A stretch of DNA of 14,523 bases, taken from contig CANBTK010000007.1 in the NCBI GenBank assembly GCA_947372365.1, positions 1 to 14,523 of the forward strand, written 5' to 3'. This document shows, piece after piece, positions 7,208 to 13,573 of the stretch. The notes under the pieces are model-generated. The model saw only the letters and a program-made list of their open reading frames with translations. It searched no databases and had not been told where the DNA came from. The translations under genes and the position numbers were made by a program. The DNA comes from Flavipsychrobacter stenotrophus (GTDB lineage Bacteria; Bacteroidota; Bacteroidia; Chitinophagales; Chitinophagaceae). Positions within the stretch are counted from its first letter, which is position 1, and every line of letters begins with the position of its first letter.

Positions 7208-7760
7208 TCCTTGGCCTCCAGGGCAGTTCAGCGGCATTGTTTATATGGCTTATGTACCTGCATAGCACGAAAAGATAGTCGGAAAGACGATTGAGGTACA
7301 TAATAACCAATGGCGGAATAAATTCACCTGTTTCCTGCATACCAACGCAAATACGTTCGGCACGGCGGCAAACGCAGCGCGCAACATGGCAGGTTGAAGA
7401 AGCAAGGTTTCCACCCGGTAAAATGAAGGAGCGCATTTCTGGTAGCACTTCATTCATTTCATCAATTCTTTGTTCCAGCCATTCTGCATCTGCTTCATGC
7501 AGGTCGGGCAATTTCATTTTAACCTCTTTATCAGGGTTAGTTGCCAATACTGAACCGATGGTGAATAACCTATCCTGTATTTCATGCAACTGCGCACTAA
7601 TGGCTGCATTACCGGCCATGTCGCCCACCATACCTAAGTATGAATTAAGCTCATCTACCGTACCGTAGCTTTCTATCCTTATATGGTTTTTAGGCACCCT
7701 TACACCGCCTATAAGGCTGGTTCCGCCCTTATCCCCTGTCTTAGTATATATCTTAAACAT
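7203..7760 (-). CDS. Cob(I)alamin adenosyltransferase, PduO/MMAB type
   Basis: A 185-residue enzyme that transfers the adenosyl group of ATP to cob(I)alamin, making adenosylcobalamin. It has every landmark of the PduO-type family in order: the ATP-binding N-terminus KIYTKTGDKGGTSL (3-16), YGTVDELNSYLG (32-43), FILPGG (112-117), ARCVCRRAER (127-136) and YLNRLSDYLFVLCR (155-168). The length is normal. The start is the ATG at 7760-7758 directly before the conserved FKIYTKTGD. It lies on the minus strand 148 bases after the ABC ATPase gene and faces the B12-domain gene group. Its product is the cofactor used by methylmalonyl-CoA-type mutases, so there is a functional link with the gene at 4770 although they are not co-transcribed. 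Confidence 0.96.
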   Translation of the reverse strand: MFKIYTKTGDKGGTSLIGGVRVPKNHIRIESYGTVDELNSYLGMVGDMAGNAAISAQLHEIQDRLFTIGSVLATNPDKEVKMKLPDLHEADAEWLEQRIDEMNEVLPEMRSFILPGGNLASSTCHVARCVCRRAERICVGMQETGEFIPPLVIMYLNRLSDYLFVLCRYISHINNAAELPWRPRM

Positions 7761-7770
7761 CAGTTGTCAA

Positions 7771-7916
7771 ATTAAATCCCCAAAAGGGAAAATCAAAAAG
7801 ATTAAATTCCAAACCCCAAAGGGGAAATTCCAAAGATCAAATCACAAATTCCAAATCACCAACCATTTACCATTCACCATTTATAATTCACCATTTACAA
7901 TTTATAATTTACAATT
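7771..7916. repeat. Degenerate short-period repeat tract between the ABC ATPase and adenosyltransferase genes
   Basis: Nearly the whole gap is repetitive. At 7771-7835 two related blocks begin ATTAAAT and hold a CCCC-AAA(A)-GGG(G) mini-hairpin (7778-7788; 7814-7824). From about 7840 the sequence is built of words such as CAAATTCC, CCATTTA, CCATTCA and AATTTA at a spacing of roughly 8-11 bases. From 7836 to 7916 the plus strand has no G at all, so the minus-strand transcript would have no C over 81 bases. The tract runs into the end of the ABC ATPase gene, covering its stop codon (7911-7909). Confidence 0.7.
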
Positions 7917-8598
7917 GCTTACTCTTATCCGATTCCACAAGGCCATCCCTTATGCGTATGATGCGCCGGGTATAGTTGGCTATGTCCTCTTCGTGGGTTA
8001 CAAGCACTACAGTATTGCCCTGTTTGTGTATGTTGCTGAAAAGCTCCATTATCTCTTCCGATGTCTTGGTATCCAGGTTGCCGGTGGGCTCATCGGCCAG
8101 TAGCAGCGATGGGTTGTTAATGAGGGCGCGGGCTATGGCTACGCGCTGGCTTTGGCCACCGCTTAGCTCATTAGGCTTGTGGTGCGCCCTTTCCGATAGC
8201 CCCACTTTTTCCAGCATTGCCCTGGCCCGCTCTTCGCGGTCGCTTTTCTTTAAGCCTGCATATATGAGCGGCAGCGCTACATTCTCCCAGGCCGTAAGGC
8301 GTGGCAGCAGGTTAAACTGCTGGAACACAAAGCCAATTTCCACATTGCGCACATCTGCAAGCTGGTCATCCTCCATGCGGCTTACATCCTTTCCATTTAG
8401 CACATAGGTGCCGCTGGTGGGTGAGTCAAGGCAGCCCAGTATGTTCATCAATGTTGACTTACCTGAGCCCGAAGGGCCCATGAGCGCAACGTATTCATTC
8501 TCATTGATGAGCAGGTTAATCCCCTTTAATACAGGCAATGCCTGATTGCCAAGGAAATAACTTTTACTAATGTTGCTTAGCCTTATTACTTCTTTCAT
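7909..8598 (-). CDS. ABC transporter ATP-binding protein, LolD/MacB type
   Basis: A 229-residue ATPase subunit. Walker [10 protein letters not shown] (41-49), Q-loop [11 protein letters not shown] (90-100), signature [15 protein letters not shown] (145-159), Walker [13 protein letters not shown] (165-176) and H-loop VTHEED (200-205) are all intact. The [18 protein letters not shown] stretch and ADEPTGNLD are typical of the LolD/MacB/FtsE-like class, which pairs with permeases for lipoprotein release, peptide or drug export, or mechanotransmission. No permease gene is in the window, so the substrate is unknown. The final codons (KQL and stop) lie in the repeat tract described next to it, suggesting the repeat may have altered the C-terminus slightly. 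The start ATG follows an AT-rich leader; a promoter candidate is at 8718-8711. Confidence 0.93.
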   Translation of the reverse strand: MKEVIRLSNISKSYFLGNQALPVLKGINLLINENEYVALMGPSGSGKSTLMNILGCLDSPTSGTYVLNGKDVSRMEDDQLADVRNVEIGFVFQQFNLLPRLTAWENVALPLIYAGLKKSDREERARAMLEKVGLSERAHHKPNELSGGQSQRVAIARALINNPSLLLADEPTGNLDTKTSEEIMELFSNIHKQGNTVVLVTHEEDIANYTRRIIRIRDGLVESDKSKQL

Positions 8599-8670
8599 CC
8601 TTATGGTTTAGGGTAGGCGCCTTGCCAGCCTTATGGGTAGGGCATGCAGCTACTAAAAGTTAATTATGGC

Positions 8671-8686
8671 AACGGCCAACGCCGTT
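8671..8686. other. GC-rich hairpin in the divergent gap before ispE
   Basis: AACGGC (8671-8676) pairs with GCCGTT (8681-8686) around the loop CAAC. On the plus strand it is followed by TTTA, giving a short T-run as in a weak terminator 52 bases before ispE; on the minus strand it would fall in the leader of the ABC ATPase transcript. It may limit read-through or be chance. Confidence 0.35.
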
Positions 8687-8710
8687 TTTAGCAGCCCCGC
8701 TCATAATTTC

Positions 8711-8718
8711 CAAAAATA
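8711..8718 (-). promoter_or_regulatory. Candidate -7 element for the ABC ATPase gene
   Basis: Minus-strand TATTTTTG, fitting TAnnTTTG, in the same 11-base context ACGTATTTTTG as before the DUF2400 gene. It implies a leader of about 105 bases that includes the hairpin at 8671-8686. No clear -33 element. Confidence 0.4.
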
Positions 8719-8738
8719 CGTATAATTTCACCTTCAGT

Positions 8739-9551
8739 ATGGTATGCTTTCCAAATTGTAAGATAAACTTAGGGCTATATGTTACTAACAAGCGTAGCGA
8801 TGGCTACCACGATATTGAAACAGCCTTTTATCCGGTAATGTTTCAAGATGTGCTTGAAATAGTGCCCGCCACCACAGCCACCCTGCACCTGAGCGGGATA
8901 ACGGTTGCCGGCAACCAGGCCGATAACCTGGTTTGGAAGGCTTACCAACTGCTACAGGGGCAGTTTCCCGGGAAAGTGCCTGCCTTTGATATTTACCTGA
9001 ATAAAACCATCCCCATGGGTGCTGGCCTGGGTGGGGGCTCGGCCGATGGCGCTTTTATGCTGCAGTTAGTAAACCGTTACTGCCAGTTGGGGCTCAGCAA
9101 TGAAGCGATGGCGGCACTGGCACTGCAGCTGGGCAGCGATTGCCCGTTCTTTATTTACAATACGCCACAATTTGCCACGGGCAGGGGCGAAAAAATGGCT
9201 CCTCTGCCCATCAGCCTTTCTGCTTACAGCATACAGCTCATATGCCCCGCCGTTCATGTTTCTACCCGCGATGCATTTAGTGCTATTGTACCCAAACCGG
9301 CACCAGTTGGTTTAAGCCAGCTGGCTTCCATCCCGGTTACGGAGTGGCGCGGGCTCGTGAGCAACGATTTTGAAGCGCCTGTTTTCCTGAAACACCCTGC
9401 CCTTGCCGATATTAAAACCCAATTGTACACACAGGGTGCCATTTACGCCTCCATGAGCGGCAGCGGCTCCGCCCTGTACGGGATATTTAAAAAAGGGGAA
9501 AGGGCTGTTATTGATTCGCCCCTAGCGTTGGAAGAGGTTTATGTGGAGTAG
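8739..9551 (+). CDS. ispE: 4-diphosphocytidyl-2-C-methyl-D-erythritol kinase
   Basis: A 270-residue GHMP kinase that phosphorylates CDP-methylerythritol with ATP, the fourth step of the MEP isoprenoid pathway, in the cytosol. The N-terminal CKINLGLYV segment (7-15) supplies the catalytic Lys8, and RSDGYHDIET (19-28) matches the substrate-binding RxDGYH segment. The glycine-rich ATP loop is PMGAGLGGGSADGA (92-105), LGSDCPFF (131-138) carries the catalytic Asp134, and SMSGSGSALYGIF (238-250) is the third GHMP motif. Length is slightly short but normal for Bacteroidota. The ATG at 8739 is immediately before the conserved start. It is divergent from the ABC ATPase gene with 140 bases between, and is followed by a 750-base non-coding stretch. 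Confidence 0.96.
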   Translation: MVCFPNCKINLGLYVTNKRSDGYHDIETAFYPVMFQDVLEIVPATTATLHLSGITVAGNQADNLVWKAYQLLQGQFPGKVPAFDIYLNKTIPMGAGLGGGSADGAFMLQLVNRYCQLGLSNEAMAALALQLGSDCPFFIYNTPQFATGRGEKMAPLPISLSAYSIQLICPAVHVSTRDAFSAIVPKPAPVGLSQLASIPVTEWRGLVSNDFEAPVFLKHPALADIKTQLYTQGAIYASMSGSGSALYGIFKKGERAVIDSPLALEEVYVE

Positions 9552-9591
9552 GGGTTTACGTGAACTATGATTTTTGATGGCTTGAGTATTC

Positions 9592-9713
9592 GTCTGAACA
9601 ATGATTTTTGTGATTATCAATGAAAACATATAGGGGCAGAAGATGTTCTGCCCCTACAACAAACGCTACTATTACCGTAATCATCTAAATCACATTAAAA
9701 TCATAGTTCTGAC
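9592..9713. repeat. Palindromic repeat element, copy 1
   Basis: Bounded by inverted ends: GTCTGAACAATGATTTT (9592-9608) matches the reverse complement of 9697-9713 at 15 of 17 positions. The centre holds a perfect hairpin TAGGGGCAGAA-GATG-TTCTGCCCCTA (9631-9656). An additional half-end, TGAACTATGATTTTT, lies at 9561-9575 just outside. The core beginning TGATTATCAATGAAAACAT (9611) is shared with copies 2 and 3. No protein is encoded. The stretch 9552-10301 holds copies 1-3, a further hairpin and the promoters of the next gene. Confidence 0.8.
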
Positions 9714-9761
9714 AATCTATCGGGCAATGGCTTGCCGTTACCTGGCTGCCTCGGGTAATTT

Positions 9762-9898
9762 GTCTGAACTGCGACTTTTAGGATTATATTGATTATCAAT
9801 GAAAACATGTAGGGGCAGAAGATGTTCTGCCCCTACAACAACAAACGCTACTATCACCGTAATCATCCCCTAAATCACATTAAAATCATAGTTCTGAC
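9762..9898. repeat. Palindromic repeat element, copy 2
   Basis: The ends GTCTGAACTGCGACTTT (9762-9778) and 9882-9898 are inverted with 13 of 17 positions matching. The central hairpin TGTAGGGGCAGAA-GATG-TTCTGCCCCTACA (9808-9837) is perfect over 13 pairs. The core begins 179 bases after that of copy 1. The 48-base spacer at 9714-9761 recurs at 9899-9946 with four differences, so spacer and element were duplicated together. Confidence 0.8.
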
Positions 9899-9946
9899 AA
9901 TCTATCGGGCAATGGCTTGCCCTTGCCGGGCTACCTCGGGTAATTT

Positions 9947-10071
9947 GTCTTAACTGCGACTTTTAGGATTATAGTGATTATCAATGAAAACATGTAAGGG
10001 CAGAAGATGTTCTGCCCCTACAACAACAAACGCTACTATCACCGTAATCATCTAAATCACATTAAAATCAT
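9947..10071. repeat. Palindromic repeat element, copy 3, truncated
   Basis: The left end GTCTTAACTGCGACTTT and the core match copy 2 closely, 185 bases on. The central hairpin (9993-10022) has one A-C mismatch at 9997/10018. The right end stops after ATTAAAATCAT: the TAGTTCTGAC that closes copies 1 and 2 is missing, replaced by unrelated sequence with its own hairpin. Confidence 0.78.
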
Positions 10072-10076
10072 GCATG

Positions 10077-10094
10077 TCCCGCATGACAGCGGGA
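10077..10094. other. Hairpin at the broken end of repeat copy 3
   Basis: TCCCGC (10077-10082) and GCGGGA (10089-10094) pair perfectly around ATGACA. It is GC-rich and unlike the AT-rich repeats beside it, and starts six bases after the truncation point. No T-run follows, so it is not a standard terminator. Confidence 0.5.
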
Positions 10095-10187
10095 GCCCCG
10101 GCATCCTCATTACAGCTCTTTAATGTTATTTTATAAAGGTGTTATTGGTTTGTTTTGCAGGTGTGGCGGAAATTTGAACAATAACTG

Positions 10188-10250
10188 TATTTTTGAGCTG
10201 CTTATCAAAGCACTCCTTAACAACATTTTGCTTGCCTGGTAGTACTTTTG
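10188..10250 (+). promoter_or_regulatory. Candidate promoter region of the polysaccharide genes
   Basis: Two exact TAnnTTTG matches: TATTTTTG at 10188-10195 and TACTTTTG at 10243-10250, placed 106 and 51 bases before the glycosyltransferase ATG. TTTG sequences lie upstream of each but with spacings shorter than the usual 19-21 bases. Either could start the transcript of the glycosyltransferase and asnB genes. Confidence 0.4.
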
Positions 10251-10301
10251 AACTATATAAACCCATATCAATCAGGTAGAAGGCCGGTAATAAACTAACA
10301 A

Positions 10302-11462
10302 ATGAAACAAAAGATTTTATTATTAACGCTTGTCCACCCTGATTTTTTGCCGCCGGTATATGCCTGCGCGCAAACGCTTAGGGATGTTGGTTACGACATT
10401 CACATCCTCACTTTCGATTCTTATGTGCCCTCCGAAATTAACCTGGGGGGGAATATTGCGCTGGAATCAATAGGAAAGCACCATGATACCCCATTTTTCC
10501 AGAGGTGGTCGCTCAGGCGCAAATATACCGGCAGGGTAGGCGAGCTTATAGATATTAACACAGCGGCCATCATTGCTTTTTGCCCGTTTTCGTTTTTAAC
10601 AGGCCTTAAATTCAGGGCAAGCACCCCGGTTATTTATTTTGCTATGGAGATAGCAGACTTTACAACCAAGTTTTTCTCCCGTTCCCCGCTCAGCCACCTG
10701 AATAATTTAATGGCCTTGCATTCACTCAGCAAAGCCAGCCTGGTTGCTACCCCTTCCGTACAGCGGTCGGCATGGCTTGCCGGCAGGTCGCACCTGGATG
10801 TTATGCCGCAAACCATTTTCAACACGGCCTATTATTCCGAGAGCGAAGCCGCCAAACCTACCTACGAAACTTTTAAAAGTATTGTACCTCAGCATTTTTT
10901 AAATAAAAATATAGTACTATACACCGGCGCTGTTAACGAGCGCCTGTGCGTATTTGAGCTGGTTAAGGCTTTTGACCTCCTGGGCGATAGCTCCGCTGCA
11001 CTGGTTGTTACCGGCATGAAGGATAATGAATATTGCAACAGCATAAGGCAGTTTGTAGCGCAGAGTAAGGTAAAAGAAAATATTAAGCTGCTGCCGTATG
11101 TAAGCAGGGAGGAAATGCTGGCTTTGCAGGCTAATGCCCATGTAGGGGCTTGCCTGGTACGCGAGTATGACGATAATATTGCGTCAAAAATGATTGCACC
11201 TAACAAAGTAGGCGAATACCTGAATAAAGGCTTGTTTATTTTAGGTGTTAAAGGGATATATATGAACCTGTTTGAAACTGCCGGTGTTGGCGCTTTGGCT
11301 GAAACCCCGTCGGTTGAAGATATTAGCGGGACATTAAAAAAAGTTATGGAACAGGCCGATTTGGCAAATAATAAACAAATGATAGTTAGCTTTGTTAAGA
11401 ATTATTATTGTATGCAGAAACAGGCAGCTCCGATAATAAATTTTTTAGCTAAAAAGAAGTAA
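10302..11462 (+). CDS. Glycosyltransferase, GT-B fold (GT4-like)
   Basis: A 386-residue cytosolic or membrane-associated enzyme expected to transfer a sugar from a nucleotide donor during surface polysaccharide or glycolipid assembly. The N-terminal Rossmann half starts ILLLTLVHPDFLPPVYACAQ and ends near VMPQTIFNTAYY (167-178). The C-terminal half has NIVLYTGAVNERLCVFELVKAF (203-224), LVVTGM (234-239), IKLLPYVSREEMLALQANAHVG (261-282) and the donor-site segment KMIAPNKVGEYLNKGLFILG (296-315), resembling the GT4 pattern P-N-K-x-x-E-Y-x-x-x-G with Glu304 as the expected donor-binding residue. Donor and acceptor sugars cannot be told. No signal peptide or membrane segment. asnB follows 36 bases later, which suggests one transcript. 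Confidence 0.85.
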   Translation: MKQKILLLTLVHPDFLPPVYACAQTLRDVGYDIHILTFDSYVPSEINLGGNIALESIGKHHDTPFFQRWSLRRKYTGRVGELIDINTAAIIAFCPFSFLTGLKFRASTPVIYFAMEIADFTTKFFSRSPLSHLNNLMALHSLSKASLVATPSVQRSAWLAGRSHLDVMPQTIFNTAYYSESEAAKPTYETFKSIVPQHFLNKNIVLYTGAVNERLCVFELVKAFDLLGDSSAALVVTGMKDNEYCNSIRQFVAQSKVKENIKLLPYVSREEMLALQANAHVGACLVREYDDNIASKMIAPNKVGEYLNKGLFILGVKGIYMNLFETAGVGALAETPSVEDISGTLKKVMEQADLANNKQMIVSFVKNYYCMQKQAAPIINFLAKKK

Positions 11463-11498
11463 TTAACAAACTTAAAAGAGTTTCAGTAATATCTATTT

Positions 11499-13337
11499 AT
11501 GTGTGGAATTGCCTGTTATATAGGAAATAGTGCAGAAGGCGGCCTGAAGTTTGCAGCCAGGGCACAACCTATGCTGAAGCATAGGGGCCCTGACGATACT
11601 GGTGTGTTTAATGACGGCAGCATAACGCTGCTGCACATGAGGCTATCCATCCTCGAATTGTCGGAACTGGGCCACCAGCCAATGGCCTCGTCTTGCGGCA
11701 GGTACCAGATTATTTTTAATGGTGAGATTTATAACCACCTGGAGCTCAGGAAAAAATACCTCCCGGGCTATGCTTTCAGGGGGCATTCTGATACGGAGAC
11801 TATTATAGAGCTTTTCAGGCTCAAGCAGGAAAAAATGCTGAATGAGCTGGTAGGCATGTGGGCGATTATTATATGGGACAAAAGCACTAAGAAAGTATTT
11901 ATAAGCAGGGACAGGTATGGCCAAAAGCCGCTCTATACCCGCAGGCTGGGCGATGGCACATGGCTGCTATCCAGCGAAATAAAACCAATGCTGGGCGAAA
12001 ATGAACACCCGGCATACAATGCCACTGCACTAACCGAATTTATTGCCCTGGGCAACTACGGGCACCTGGGCTCGCATACCTTCTTTAAAGACGTACAGCA
12101 ATTTCCGCAGGGCGCTTATGCATGGCATAGCTTCGCAGATAGCACCATAAACCATAAAGCATACTGGGTGCTGCCTGACATACGGGATACCGACAAGGTG
12201 CCTTATGATGCCGGTGTGAAGCGTAAGCTGCATGACCTGGTAGTGGATGCCGTATTGTCGCAAACGCTGTCAGATGTGCCTATAGGCATCACCCTTTCGG
12301 GCGGCATAGACTCATCAATCGTAACGGGCATACTATCTACTTATTACGACAAGGAAATCAATATTTTTACGGCCCAGTCGCCCAACAGCAACTTTGATGA
12401 AACACGTTATGTTGATGCTGTTATTAAAAAATGGAATAACCCCCGCTTCATAGTACATAGCAAAAACCTGGATGCACTTTCAGTTAAAGAGGACCTTGTT
12501 AAATACCTTAAGATACAGGAAGAGCCGTTTGGCGACCCATCAATAATAGCGCACGGCTTTTTGATGAAAATGGCCGCTGACGCAGGCATAAAAGTTATTT
12601 TAAATGGCCAGGGGGCCGATGAAATCTTCTTTGGCTATAACAATATGGCGCAGGCATTGCTGCCTGGCCAGTTTAAATCATTACAATTCAGTAAGTTTTT
12701 TGGCAACCTCAAGGCTATGAAGCTAGGCAAAGGCTTCATGCTGAGGGCTTTGCTGCAATCTACCCTGCCCGACCTCGAAAACCGCCTCAGGATACAGTCG
12801 AGGATAAAAAGAAGGGGGCACATACTGCCTGAGCTGCTGGAACAGGTGGACGAAAGCATGATAAACATGTACAGCTACGAAAACCTGTACAATGTCTGGT
12901 CGGAGTCGGTTTACGGTGTACACTTGCCCCACCTGGTGCAGTATGACGACCGCAACGGCATGGCCTACAGCGTGGAGGGCAGGATGCCTTTCCTTGACCA
13001 CAGGATCGCCGACTTTGTAGCCACTATAAGGCCTAATGAATTTTTAAAGAATGGCCTCAGGAAATTTATCCTGCGCGATGCCTGCAGGCAGTATATGCCT
13101 GAAGAGGTGTACCTCCGCACCGATAAGATAGGCTTCTTTACACCCCTCGCCGATTCGCTGATGCGGGACAAGGACTGGGTAATGAGCCATTTTAAAGATG
13201 AAAAATTCGTAAAGCCTGAATTCCATAAAAACCTGGTGGCCCTGCTGATGGAAAATAAGCTGGACACCCCTAATGCCCTGCACATATGGCGGCAACTTTC
13301 GGTGCTGCTGTGGATGCTGGCATTTAGTGTGGAATAA
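11499..13337 (+). CDS. asnB: Asparagine synthase (glutamine-hydrolysing) / AsnB-type amidotransferase
   Basis: A 612-residue two-domain enzyme. The N-terminal class II glutaminase domain begins MCGIACYIG, with Cys2 as the nucleophile once Met is removed, followed by HRGPDDTG (28-35), FNGEIYNH (73-80), GHSDTETI (95-102) and SRDRYGQKPLY (136-146). The C-terminal ATP-pyrophosphatase domain has the PP-loop LSGGIDSS (266-273), EEPFGDPSI (341-349), LNGQGADEIFFGYN (368-381) and SVEGRMPFLDHR (491-502). All catalytic motifs are intact. Housekeeping asparagine synthesis is possible, but AsnB-like enzymes are also frequent in O-antigen and capsule clusters, where they are proposed to amidate sugar acids; the position between a glycosyltransferase and a probable polymerase favours that role. 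No T-run terminator follows; CCACGGC (13343) and GCCGTGG (13376) could form a weak 7-bp stem. Confidence 0.92.
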   Translation: MCGIACYIGNSAEGGLKFAARAQPMLKHRGPDDTGVFNDGSITLLHMRLSILELSELGHQPMASSCGRYQIIFNGEIYNHLELRKKYLPGYAFRGHSDTETIIELFRLKQEKMLNELVGMWAIIIWDKSTKKVFISRDRYGQKPLYTRRLGDGTWLLSSEIKPMLGENEHPAYNATALTEFIALGNYGHLGSHTFFKDVQQFPQGAYAWHSFADSTINHKAYWVLPDIRDTDKVPYDAGVKRKLHDLVVDAVLSQTLSDVPIGITLSGGIDSSIVTGILSTYYDKEINIFTAQSPNSNFDETRYVDAVIKKWNNPRFIVHSKNLDALSVKEDLVKYLKIQEEPFGDPSIIAHGFLMKMAADAGIKVILNGQGADEIFFGYNNMAQALLPGQFKSLQFSKFFGNLKAMKLGKGFMLRALLQSTLPDLENRLRIQSRIKRRGHILPELLEQVDESMINMYSYENLYNVWSESVYGVHLPHLVQYDDRNGMAYSVEGRMPFLDHRIADFVATIRPNEFLKNGLRKFILRDACRQYMPEEVYLRTDKIGFFTPLADSLMRDKDWVMSHFKDEKFVKPEFHKNLVALLMENKLDTPNALHIWRQLSVLLWMLAFSVE

Positions 13338-13503
13338 ATAACCCACGGCAATTGCTTAATTCCCAATATATATGAGCCGTGGCCGCACTTGCCCGCCTGC
13401 GCCATGGCATTAGCAGCCACCATTAGCCCTTCAGGGGGCCTGCCACTCACTAGCCGGCACATTACTTATTTAATAACTACTTAATGAAGCCGTTTTATTG
13501 CCT

Positions 13504-13511
13504 TATATTTG
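13504..13511 (+). promoter_or_regulatory. Candidate -7 element for the membrane-protein gene
   Basis: TATATTTG matches TAnnTTTG and lies 63 bases before the ATG at 13574, in the 236-base gap after asnB. No -33 element at the normal spacing. It suggests that the membrane-protein gene may have its own promoter rather than depend on the upstream transcript. The preceding 13383-13460 is GC-rich without recognisable content. Confidence 0.35.
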
Positions 13512-13573
13512 TTGCAGGTTTTATTAACATAGTAATCAGTTAATTGCATTTAAGAGGATAGCAAACGTTCGGA

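Noticed and set aside
9592..10071. CRISPR array
   Set aside because: The repeats are over 120 bases with inverted ends, and the sequences between them are themselves duplicated; CRISPR repeats are 23-47 bases with unique spacers. No cas gene is present.
9592..10071. Complete insertion sequence
   Set aside because: There are inverted ends, but the element is too short for a transposase and no transposase fragment can be seen.
9552..10301. A missed protein gene in the 750-base gap
   Set aside because: Stop codons are frequent in all frames and no frame shows a protein-like stretch; the content is repeats, hairpins and promoter elements.
13343..13382. Terminator after asnB
   Set aside because: The arms CCACGGC and GCCGTGG are separated by a 26-base loop and no T-run follows; too weak to call.
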